Below, piece by piece: positions 1 to 10,500 of a stretch of DNA of 27,265 bases. The position numbers were made by a program, and so were the translations under genes. Position 1 is the first letter of the stretch; every line of letters starts with the position of its first letter. A model generated the notes under the pieces. The model was given only the letters and a program-made list of their open reading frames with translations, ran no database searches and was not told the origin of the DNA. The stretch comes from Chloromonas sp. AAM2 (taxonomy: Eukaryota > Chlorophyta > Chlorophyceae > Chlamydomonadales > Chlamydomonadaceae): positions 1 to 27,265 of the forward strand of contig QAXH01000968.1 in the NCBI GenBank assembly GCA_004335635.1. The letters run 5' to 3'.

Positions 1-527
1 GACACACGCATGAATGTGTAGCAAATTGTGGATATGGTGTAGTACATGGTGCTGACTGTACCCAGCTGATCGTACCACACCTTGCCTGGCACCGTGGTGG
101 CACACCACACTTTCCAGCTGCTTCAACACAGCTAGAATCAAGGCGCATGGAAGGCTTGTATAGGCTAGCAGAATGCGGGCCAAGCAGACAAGCAGACACC
201 ATTGCATGGCCTCTATCCAATGACTGTGCTGGTGACAAATTTTTACGTCCTCGACGTGTTGCGTCATGTGCTTGAATCGACGCAGCGCATCTCAACCACG
301 TGTCCAGGCACAGATACCGCATCAAGATGCTCCACTACCTACTCTGTCAGCTGCAGTGTGAGATTACAGGCCAAACAGGACAAACACGCATGACTCTTAT
401 TTTGGACCACAACTCACCAACACCCGGGTTGGAGAGTTCTTTTCAACAGCAGTACAAACCATAACGTCGACCCTTCCCGTTGATCATAACATGCAACCAC
501 CCTTGGTACTCGCATGCCCGCTCTTAC
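1..527. other. No recognisable exon; likely intron or downstream part of the THOC6-like gene
   Basis: The minus-strand exon ending at 528 has a good splice donor (GTAAGA from 527), so at least the start of this stretch is intron of that gene. I looked for the next WD40 exon on the minus strand, expecting a Gly-Asp-rich strand followed by Trp-Asp and Gly-His, and found none that keeps frame. Nothing else is supported. Confidence 0.45.
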
Positions 528-2049
528 CTACAAACACCTGGCCTTCAGTTGCATCCGCCACCATGCAGTTCACAGCCGCGCCCGCCTGGCCCGCCCCACC
601 CCATGCACCCATGCCCCCAGGCGGTGGCAAGTGCATGGTATAGGTGGGCTGCAACACGGCAGGCATGGGATCATGGTGTTGCATGGGCGCTTGGGCCTGG
701 CCCATGGCCTCCTGCTGCTTCATCCATGTGGAAGCGGCCTTGAGTAGGTCGCTGACACGCCACACATGCACTGCGCCGTCAGCACCGCCACTCAATAGCA
801 GCAGCTCAGCAGCTGCGCAGCAGACGTTTAATCAAGGGTTCTGTTCTTTTTGGCTTAAAAAGCAGAGCACATGCAGTACGCGCATTGTGCACATTAGCAA
901 AAGATGACACAATGCCATGCCCCCTGAGCGAGAAGTTTCACACCCTACATGCCTACAGGCTTCTTTGCAGGAGTGCACTGCTCCTGCCATTGGCATGGGA
1001 TCGTGAGCAGCCTCTTCGCACAACATACCAACATGCATTTTCAGTAATGCATCACAGCCACAAAACTTCACACAACACCTAATCACTGAATGTGCTCTGT
1101 GTTCTCGGGCACAATCCATTGTTCCCTTGGTTGGGCCAGCACTGCTGCATGCTTCATCCTACCTCTGCCTGCGTGCTCAGTGAGTTGGCACCTGTGTATG
1201 CAGGCTTCCTTACCTTGCTTGACCACTGCTAGACATGTGGCAGTGCCGGTGTGTGCACGCCAACAGAGGCTGGGCTGAAAGAGTTCCTGGCTCCGTAACC
1301 ATCCACCCACTGCATCGCGCAACTGAAATAACCTACATGCACCGACGACACACAAGGCAGGATGCAAACACACCGAGTAGCCCTGCCGGACGATTGAATG
1401 ACCACAACCCGACAGCAGCAAAGCAGGCAGCCCTGGCAGGCATGCAGGGACAAATGCAACAACAAAGCAGACCATGGCGGGCATGGAGGACTGACTGGCC
1501 TTTGCTCTGGTGCCGCCGTCTCTTTTTTGGTGATGCTGCTGCCTCCTTGCGTGCTGGATCATGATAGATAACATGTCAAAGGACCACCTGGGGACGTGAT
1601 ATTTGCGCATGTGCCAAACAGCCTGAGCTCTGTCATCTTCATCTGTGTCTCTTGTCTTGATGCTAATGACTTGATGAAGCTCATGGGTGGAAAGAAAAGG
1701 TGTGGTCGTGGGAAAGGTAACCTAATTAGCAGTGAGCAGAGAACAAGCCGAGTATCCTTCTTACGCACATGCCTGCCGTCCATGAACGTTACTCGCGTTA
1801 TGGTCAGGAATCCACGATGCATCAATTATACCTGATCAGGCCTGTACTGTACGCCGCTGCAAGCATCTGCTCTCGAGGGGCAATTTCCGCTGCAACGCTG
1901 CCTCCTTCCAATTGAACAGCTGTTTCTGCTGGGGCTTGAAAGAACACAGCTGCATGCACGCAGCTGAATTGATCGGCCCGCTGAGCCAGCAATTCTGCAT
2001 GGTACGCCTCCGGAGTGAACCCCCTGTGAGAATCATGCATGGCGGCCAT
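528..2049 (-). CDS. THOC6: THO complex subunit 6-like WD40 protein, 5' part (3 exons, 3' end missing)
   Basis: Exons on the minus strand are 2049-1832, 1332-1214 and 812-528; phases join exactly (2, then 1, then 1). The ATG at 2049 follows an in-frame TGA; a second ATG is at 2040. The 207 residues visible start with a segment around AELLAQRADQFSCVHAAVF, then AAAYSTGLIRLFQL across the first junction, then a WD40 blade with RAHTGTATCL and, across the second junction, LLLLSGGADGAVHVWRV. A Pro/Gly-rich insert follows, then AVNCMVADATEGQVFV. This order (N-terminal helix, short first blade, LLSxGxDGxVxxW, insert, then the N-x-M strand) matches plant and animal THOC6, a seven-bladed propeller of the TREX/THO complex that couples transcription to mRNA export in the nucleus. 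The assignment rests on remembered family pattern. Another WD40 protein such as IPI3/WDR18 is the main alternative. The C-terminal blades are not seen. Confidence 0.62.
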
Positions 2050-2475
2050 GCAGTCAGTTCAAGGGGACCTCAATGGCGAAGTCACACAGCTTTATGTATA
2101 TCAAGGTTGCAGGAGGGCTTCAGGGGTGCTCACCTGCAATCATGGCTGTAAGGGGTGCCTTGGATGTTTGTCCCATGCTGCTGATCGGCTCCCATGGTGA
2201 TCGCAAAGGGTCTACACAGCAGCTGTAGACACAGCAGCTCCGGACGTACTCTGCTGTCATTAGATCGCAAGGCTCAGCACTTTTCGTTTCTGCCCGTTTC
2301 ACCGGGGACCAATTCGCCAAAAATGCCCGGCCCCAGCTGCAAGGTGTTGAGCATGGTGTAGTATAGCATGTGACAAAATATATTTTGAACACCTTCACAC
2401 GAACTTGTGTGTGCATGTGAGGCGTCACTAACACGGTACCAAACAACGAAACCCAGCAACATCGGCACTTCAGAA
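2050..2475. promoter_or_regulatory. Divergent intergenic region, putative bidirectional promoter
   Basis: These 426 bases separate the start codons of two head-to-head genes, so both 5' UTRs and promoters must fit here unless there are untranslated upstream exons. A CCAAT pentamer lies at about 2309-2313 and an AT-rich AAATATATTTTG tract near 2376. Neither is proof of function. No coding exon was found inside. Confidence 0.45.
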
Positions 2476-5211
2476 ATGTCAAGAGTTTCATCTCTGAATC
2501 GTTCGTTGCACAGTGAAAGCGGGTCCGAGCAGGGGGAGGCTCCTTTGCTTTACCGGTCCGAGTCGGAGAAGCCCGTTGATGCCCACGCCAGACCAACTAT
2601 CGCGCCATGGGACTTTGGCAAGCAGTCGATGAAGGAAATCTTCGAAGTCGAATCAGACAGTATTGCGTCTTACCAGCCCGTAGAAAAGTGAGTGGGCCGG
2701 CAGTCAATGCATCGGTCACCGGCAGCCATCATGCAGTAGCCTCTAAAGCCGTACGCACCGTACCTGATGAGATGTCACCTCGGCATGCGCACAGGCCGAC
2801 AACGAACGATGTTCATGAGATAGTCGGCCTACTCAAGGTACGGGCAAGTGGCTCTTTTCCAGCACAGCATTATTCTGAGGAATGCCAATTCATGTTGCCA
2901 ATTCAAGGCATACCAGGTGATTAAGCAGCACACTGTTGCTCATCCCTTCGCTGCTCACTCAATCGATCCCACAGGTCAAGACCAGCATGCTGGCCATTGG
3001 AGCCTGCGAACGCATACGTAAGCTCAGCAGGGCGCATCCACATGAAGTATGCCAGTCAGCCATACTGCCAGAGCTGGTGAAGATCCTGCATGATGGGCCC
3101 CTGATGCCCTTGGCAGCAGCAGTCTTGTCTGCCCTTTCCACTCTGGCACTAGATCCAGAAGGGAGGCAAAGCATCGTTCTTCTTGGTGGAGCTGTACCCA
3201 TCATTAAGTGAGTCAGTCTAAGGCTAGGTTTGACTCAGGTTAGGTTTGACTCAAGTTAGGGGTAATGCTGCTGGTTGCTCTTTCGCTCCTGCCTGTCCAC
3301 TGTGCGTATTTACAAACCATCTTAAAAGCCCTAGAGCTCACCAACAGCTATGTGCCACGTGTTCACCCCAGGCCACATTGCAGCCCTTTCAGTGATTTCA
3401 CAGCAGCTCAGCCTGCCAAATCGCTCTGTGCTGGCCCGCCCCCCTTGCAGGCTAGTTCAGCGGTGTGACTTCAGTCGGCCCAACACAGCCCGGGGTGTGC
3501 AGCTGCTGATGAACCTTGCGGCGGATGCACAGAACAGGCGCATCATTCGGGAGGCAGGAGGCTGCGAAGCTCTAGTGACGCTCATGAAAGTGAGATAATC
3601 ACCTCCCCTGGGTTGGTATGTGGTGCAGGCAGCAGCTGCTGGACCTATTTGATTGACAGTTAAGATGCGTGCGGTACAAGTCCAGTGGTGTTGTGCAAGC
3701 AGTGGCTCAGATGCACTCTGTGGCTCATCATAACGGCGATTGGGAATTGGTCTGGAGTTGGTGCACATGTGCCTGTAGTGAAGCGTGTCGCACACAGCGG
3801 TCTACGGCTTATCCACCGCCCCAGCGTTGGCTTGAGCCTGTTTTCAAAGCACAGCAATGCCACATGCTGCCTGTTCAGGTTGCTCCTCTTGACTCCATGA
3901 TGGAGCAGGCCATGGGGGCGCTGCACAACGTTATGCTCACAGGTGGGCAGCATGGCATGGCCCTTGAGAGACTACCAGGGGGATGAGGCAGATGTGGGAA
4001 CGGCCGAGTTGAACGGCTGAGCCCGAGCTGCAGCACAGTGTGTTACATGTTCCTTTTGAGCACAGCGTGGTAGGGCAAACGTGAGTCCAGAGGAATTGCA
4101 AGAGGTTTGCAAGGGGTGAATTAGGTGAGTATCGGCGCAGCGTACTGTGTTGCATAGCCCTTGGTTAGAATGCACAAGCACCACACACAGGTGTTGAGCT
4201 TGGTTACATGTTACATACATACCTCCCCGGACCGAAATCACATGGGTGGTGGACCAGACCACCGCTAGGGCCGTGAGCAGAGCTGAACCGCTCAGGGCAG
4301 GCAGGAAGTTGTTCAGCTTGCTTTGGTTGTCACTGGACAGTGAGTATTAAAAGTGCAAAAGTGGCCTTATACATTGCTGCCTGTGCCTGCAACAAATTTG
4401 GCCGAGGACATGCATCCAAAGGAAGATCTTCTGAGGTGTGCCTGCTGCATGTTTGCCATCTGTTTGCCACAGACTCCAAGGCCAAGGGTCGTGCCGTGGA
4501 CGCGGGTGTGGCCTACGGGCTAGCGCGTGTGCTGGCCGCCCGGCTGGACGAGGGCCATGTGCTGGCAGTGCGGGTGCGCATGCTCCTGGCGGACCTGCTC
4601 AGGGTACCGGACCTACAGGTGAGACTTAGGAGTACAAGCAGGAGCAGACAGGAGACAGGCGGCTGCTACAAGTCTGAGCCGGTTGGGTTTCATCACCGCA
4701 AGCTGCAAAAACCACAGTAATGACGAGATAGGATGTCAAATAAGGTGTTGGTTGACCCTTCTTGCTTGCCATGCCACCATGCTTGGCCATCCAGCATAGG
4801 AATAAAATTAACTAAGATTAACTAATGGCTAAGACTACACGCAGCAAATTGCTGCGATTGACTCGTCTGCTGTTGTCCTGCATGCGTCAATCGTCAATGC
4901 AGCAACGCATCATCGAAGCGGCAATTGAGCAGCAGCTGCGCATTCCCGGCATGATGCCAGTATCAAAACGCACTACGGCCACGAGCGGGGGACGCGCCTC
5001 ACTGCTCGGAGAGGGTATGGGAGGGCCGCGGGCGTCAATGATGGGCGAAGGCTCAAAGCGAGGATCGACTGTGGGCGACGGATCACAGCGGGCGTCGGGT
5101 GCGGGCGAGCCGCCTCGGACACCGCCAACAGGGGAGTTGATGGCCACCGGGGCCACGTCAGGAGGCAACTTGTTGGCAACTGCTATCCCCGAAGCTACTG
5201 AGGTTGTTTAA
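2476..5211 (+). CDS. Armadillo-repeat protein with RxS-repeat tail (7 exons, 427 aa)
   Basis: Exons: 2476-2687, 2726-2837, 2975-3207, 3451-3589, 3879-3942, 4473-4618, 4834-5211 (TAA). Lengths sum to 1284 bases and all phases agree. The first true ATG of the frame is 2476. Residues 1-100 are polar and Ser/Glu-rich. Residues about 105-340 are stacked helices of armadillo type, e.g. LPELVKILHDGP, ALSTLALDPEGRQSIVLLGG, TARGVQLLMNLAADAQNRR and IIREAGGCEALVTLM, with the usual Gly/Pro-Leu-Leu-Asn/Ala pattern of ARM helix 3. ARM proteins are binding scaffolds without enzymatic residues; nothing here fixes the partner. The tail (about 356-397) carries four short RAS/RGS repeats. The second intron border at 4833 uses AAG and is the weakest acceptor; intron 1 is only 38 bases. 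I cannot name an orthologue. Its tandem neighbour is a probable microtubule-related coiled-coil protein, which hints at, but does not show, a cytoskeletal role. Confidence 0.75.
3226..3260 (+). repeat. 16-bp tandem repeat at the start of an ARM-gene intron
   Basis: Two full units (AGGTTTGACTCAGGTT and AGGTTTGACTCAAGTT) and the start of a third lie 18 bases past the splice donor at 3208. The repeat is wholly intronic. Confidence 0.85.
4990..5117 (+). repeat. Coding tandem repeat: four RxS units in the ARM protein tail
   Basis: The translated units are RASLLGEGMGGP, RASMMGEGSK, RGSTVGDGSQ and RASGAGEPPR. Each begins Arg-x-Ser and most continue with Gly-Glu/Asp-Gly. The DNA has diverged more than the protein pattern. 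Arg-x-Ser with a preceding Lys/Arg/Gln resembles basophilic kinase sites, which is inference only. Confidence 0.75.
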
Positions 5212-7544
5212 CGCGTGCGTATTAGGGTTGAGGGGTTTGGAAAGCTGATGTTGTCTCAAGGGCTGGTGTTGACGACACTTGCATGCGGCACAACCACTCC
5301 TGGGGCACTCTCTAGGGTAACTTGGAAAACACATAAGGAATTGGCTGCAATGCCAAGGGCACGGTTACCTGTCTTGCTTGATGCGCTGCAAGTTTCTGAT
5401 AACAGGGACCTGCCTTGACTGTATGTAGCGTGCCTTGCACACTATTCAGAAGCCGCAGTTAGCATTGGTCGTGCATAGTCGACCCTAAGCGTGTACCATC
5501 CCTGCCATACGCCACATTTTCATCCATTCATTACTTCAAGGCCCCTTCATAATCCCAAGATAACTCCGCAGTGCTCATGTGTGTGCATGTGCATGTACTC
5601 TTATATGCCTCGGGCACTCTCAAAAATCTAGTCAAGGGCTTGATAACATGCATCTAAACATTGTTGAACTTGACCATACCTTGCGTGTACGTTTTACTCT
5701 CAGTTGGTGCTACACCTGCCAAAGGTACTCAGCCTTTGGCTACAATTAATTTGCCCTTTTCTTTCCGGTTTCAGCACTGCATTGCATTCATAGTCATGAG
5801 ACTGGCACACAAGGTTTGCTCAGTGTTGCTATTGCAGTCCAGACGATTGGCGCATGAGCAACATGAATAATCACTGTTTAGGACAACCACGGTGGCTATA
5901 TGTGAGACATTGTCGTCTGTGCAATGGTTGTACCTGGGTAGGCGGAATACATGCCGATCTTCGCCTCTGTTGGAATCGATCTGAACGCTGGATTGTTGTC
6001 ATGACTCAGACTGGTCAAGCCGTCACGACAGTGAGCCCTTGAGAGGAAACACTGGGCGCTGGCCACCAACTGGACCGCATGCAACGCAGACAGATCTGAG
6101 AAACTTCACTCTCACGCAGCTGTCCAAGGTCGAAAGACAAATATGCTGTCATGAGTTTCAAGCTGGCCATGGAGCAAACACCCAAACAAATGCCTCAGAA
6201 AAGGTTCATTGGGGATGTTTGCCGTAACACCGGATTACCCGTGGTTAGAAAGAGTCGAATTCTCACCTCTCGTCTCCATTTCAACGCGTCCGCCCAGGCT
6301 CGCGTATTCAGCACTGTTGCATGAACTGGCCACCAAGCCCAGGCAATCTCACGCAAATTCTCACCAGCCCCAGCCAATCCCCAACTCATTGCATCATGAC
6401 GTGGCCATGCGTCCCCTTCAGCTTTGACGTTTTGGCTGAGGACAGCCATTTCGTGGATAGACTAGACCGGGCAGGTGCAATCCAGGCCATCCAGGCCAGC
6501 AAATCAAAATGTCAGCGCAGACTTGTGGCTGCGGGTGACAGCCTGGGGCGACTTCTTACTGCCAGCAAGTCAGATAGTCAGTACACAAGCATGCTGGTAT
6601 GGAACCCCTGTGGTGACTCAACTGATTCAAAAGCAGTAGGGTGCTCCTGGTCGGCATGCATACCCGTCTGATGTAGTACCATGCAAGGGCCATGTAATGC
6701 ATCACACCACACACCCCTTATCGTAAAGTCAATCGTTGAGTCTAGTCAACTTACATGATCATGCCTGTTACACGCCTTGCACACCTTTGCGGCCGCTGTA
6801 TCATACAGCCACCTTATCATGCGTGAGCTGGAACCGTTTCTAACCAGCAGCTGCACAGCATTCCATGACAAGCAGTGGTCGGCCTGATTGGCAATGCTGT
6901 TCTGCCGATCCAACGTACTGCAGCTGGCTTTCGCACATATCAGGGCACATATCAGGGCATCAGGGCCATGCCCTCAATCATCTCTAGGTTTGCTGCTTTC
7001 CCAGCTTCGTGGTGCCTGGTCTGGCCTCTCCCGTACGGCGATTGTGCGTTGATGTTGGCTGGACCCTGACACTTGCATACGCTACAACCTGTAGCATCTC
7101 AGAGGTCCTTTGAATTGGCGTCTCCGTCAGTACATAACTGTGCGCGTCTCCTACTTGTACGACAAAGCGTGGTACCAGAGAAACGTACACTTGGGCATTC
7201 CACGCTCTGCCAAGCTCTCTGCTCACTAGCAATGATGCATTAGTATTCTCTTTAATTGCTTTTGTGTTGATGTAGGCTTTCGTGGATGCGCGGCTGTAGC
7301 GCGATGCGTAGCTCAACTCGAGCAATTACAATTACGACCCATCAGCAAGCTTAGTAAACGCACCTAAATATTGCAGCGGTGCAAATCGACTGCACTTTCA
7401 ACTGCCACTGCCATTCTGACATCAGGGAGAAGCCTTCCCACGAGCTGGGTTCGCTCAGCACACTCCAGACATGCATGATCAGCTACAGCGTCACATCACG
7501 CCAAGGGCAGTAAAGTAGCACCCGCGCGGAAGCTACTGCCGGTC
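5212..7544. other. Long region without a recognised gene: 3' UTR and intergenic DNA
   Basis: The stretch runs from the ARM stop codon to the ATG of the coiled-coil gene. Open frames on both strands are short, have no protein-like composition that I recognise, and do not chain through phase-matched splice sites. A TGTAA motif, the poly(A) signal common in chlorophytes, occurs at 6693-6697, far from the stop. A small direct repeat of GCACATATCAGG lies near 6933-6957. Undetected 5' exons of the downstream gene remain possible. Confidence 0.5.
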
Positions 7545-10500
7545 ATGCCACCTGCCGGGAATTATGGGGCCCTAACTTCGGAGGGCCTGCCTGTAGATGT
7601 GACCCAGTTCGGGCACTCCTTGTACCATGCCTACGTGGACTATTGCCGGCAGACGGCCGGCAAGTGGGCAACCAGCCAAGGGAACGCATGGATACCCAAG
7701 ATGTCCCTCACTCAGCTAACCATCATGCTCAGCGATCTTGCTCTGATGGCTCCACAAGGTTGGTGCTGTGCTAACCCAATTAATAGGGGTACCTGCGAGC
7801 GATCATCAGGACCTACAGTCAGTGCCGTGCTGAGCCCAGGACAGAATCAGTGTGGTTATCATACACCTAGGCTTACTAGGTCTGTTTGAAAGCTGCAACA
7901 TAGGGTGTGGCCTGCAGGCACTGCTCTATATTTGGCTTGCCAGGAGAGCAAGCTGCACGCAAACCTGCTGACTTGTATGGTTTAGGACTGCGCTGGGTTT
8001 TCTTGAGGTGTAGCACTCTCTGGGATGTGCAAATGTGGAACAGGGCGTTGGAGTACTTAGAGTGGGCGTACTTTCAGGATGAGCTTGGTGCATGATTGCT
8101 GACCTTGATAATCGCCGCCTACACATAGGAATGCGACCCTTACCATTTTAGCAGCCTCATCACAAGTCCTGCCACACCAGCAAGTCATGGACTGCGTGCT
8201 GGCTCACCTCTGCAGGTCCTGTCAGGCCCCAGTCACTGAGCGCAATCTTCACCCGGACCAAGCCTCCCAGCATGTCGCAACTGACCTTCGGGACCTTCCT
8301 ACAGGTCGGTAAAGGAGGTAACATATCGGTTCGACACTGCCACAACCTGGGAGCAGCCATGACCAAATGCGCAGAATAGCAGGAGGCGCAACAGTGACGA
8401 CCAGCCAAGACAGCTGTTAACCACATGCTGTTAACCACATTCACGGTTAGCCGCATGCTGTTAACCGCGGCTAAACACAATGACGAGCATTGAGCTTGTG
8501 CAGCGCTAACATTCAAGGCCAGGCCCAGGATGGCGTGGGAAGGCATAACGTAAAACTGCGTTCAAACACAAGAATGGCAATCAACGGTGCAGCGGTCGGG
8601 CCCAGGGAGGTGCAACAGGCACAGGTTTCTAGGGCTGACTCAAACTGCATAATGCATGCTGTCATACAGATCGTAAAACTGGAATCTGAATCAGTTTGCT
8701 TATGCTGTGCTTGAGCAGGCAATTGCTGCCATTAGCCGGGAGGCGGAAGTGCCAGCCGACGCCGTGTATGCGGCCATTGCAACCCTGGCAGTAGAGGTGG
8801 GTCTGCATGCCTGCTACAGCTACAGCTAGGGCTAGGGCTAGGGCTAGAGGTAGAGGGAGGGCAGGATTGGTTGGACGGCATTCTCGGATGTCTGGACTTG
8901 CTGCAGCTAGCGTGATTGTTCTGTGAAATCCTTGGCTCAAGCAGTCAGTGATGCATGAAAAGAATGCATGCGGTTATCAACAGCCTAGCACGCCGCTCAA
9001 TGGTCCTCAGGCCAGACATTTCATTGGGCATCTGCACCCGGCAGCCAGAAGACGATGATATTAATGGCCCAGTCTTGCCTCAGCAGACATCTGCGGCTGA
9101 TCATTTACCTGTACATATATACACAGAACGCACCATATATTCTTAAGTAAGTCAACTATTAGATTGTATATAATTTGCAATCCTGTCGTGTGCAGCGGCC
9201 GTGGACCCAGCGCCCAGCCACCCTAGTGAGCGTCGCAGACGACGCAGAACCAACCAATGCAACAGCAACAAAAACCACGCAACACAAGCAGAAACCTCAG
9301 TCCGCCACCAACCGCCGTCCTCCCATACAAGGCACACGGGACCCCATCGCTTCAGACAAGTTGCGATTTCAGAACCTGGCCCCTGCCAACCTCTCAGCAT
9401 CTGGGCCTTCAGACATTGCCAGTCGTGATGCAGCTTCTGCCAGTCAGAAGCAGGCTTGGCTAGTTGCCAGCCCACGAATGACGGGCGAGTCTTCCTCAAC
9501 CGCTCTAGTCAACCACATGCAAGCAGAACCGTCAGCGGCAACGCAGCAGGTGCCTGCCTGGGCACAGCAGCTGATGGGTCGCCTCTGGGCTCTTGAAATG
9601 CAAATCACGTCCAGCGATGTGCAACCGACAATGCATGTTTCAGATGGCTCAAGCCATGTGCCGCTACCAGCGCAATCCAGCGCAGACGACAAAGCCGGTT
9701 CACGTCGGTTTTCTGGCTCTGAGCGCCGTCCAGCACTTACAAAAGTGGGCTCCGTACCCAGTCAAGACGTAGCAACACATGTCAAGCAGACCGTCAGTGC
9801 TGAGGCCAGCTTGGCGGTTTCCAGCACAGCGGAGCGTTTGGCCAGTTTGGAGCGGTTTCCTAGCCAGGACAGGTCGTCTGGCCAGCCGTTGCGGCCCAGC
9901 AGACCCTCCCAGACAGGATCGCAGCCACCCATGGGATCCATGCAATGGGCACAGGACTTGCTTGCACAGGTAGGGCCAAGGGGGACTTGGCTGGCAAATG
10001 AGTACCTGGGCGTCAGCGACAATGTACACTCAAGTTGCTGACTCTCCTTTCTTGGTAGACGGCCACAATGTATGCAGTGGTCACTTGTATTGCCATGTAG
10101 CTTGCCTGCCGCAGCCAACTTCTTGTCAAACGGTCGCACTCGGTTTGATCCACCGAACAGTGCTGGACCTGCTTTAATTGTACGACATTGCCCTTTCATC
10201 ATGCAGTTTGCCAGCCTAAAAGCGGTGGCGGAGGAGGCTGTGCAGCAATCCAAACAGTCGCAAGCTGAGCTTGACCGAGTCAAGTCATCGCAATCTGCTC
10301 GTAAAGTCGATCCGGAGCAGATTGCACTTGAGACACAGCGCGCCCTGCAGCCAACCTTGGACGCCATGAACGAGCTCATCACGCGCGTTTCTGACCGGCA
10401 GCAGGCGACCGAGGCAGGTCTGGCCTCCACACAGGTCAGTTACATCTCAGGCCGCGCGGGGCAGAGATGCGCTACAACAACACCGCTTGCCAACCCGTGG

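Noticed and set aside
832..1119. Open frame of 95 codons on the minus strand
   Set aside because: It falls largely in the intron between the two WD40 exons (813-1213), has a Cys/His-rich random composition and does not keep phase with either exon.
6984..7325. Open frame of 113 codons on the minus strand
   Set aside because: No recognisable motif, no phase-matched neighbouring exon, ordinary chance length at this composition.
8826..8850. Interstitial telomere
   Set aside because: Only three CTAGGG units, not the TTTAGGG unit of most green algae, with nothing subtelomeric around it.
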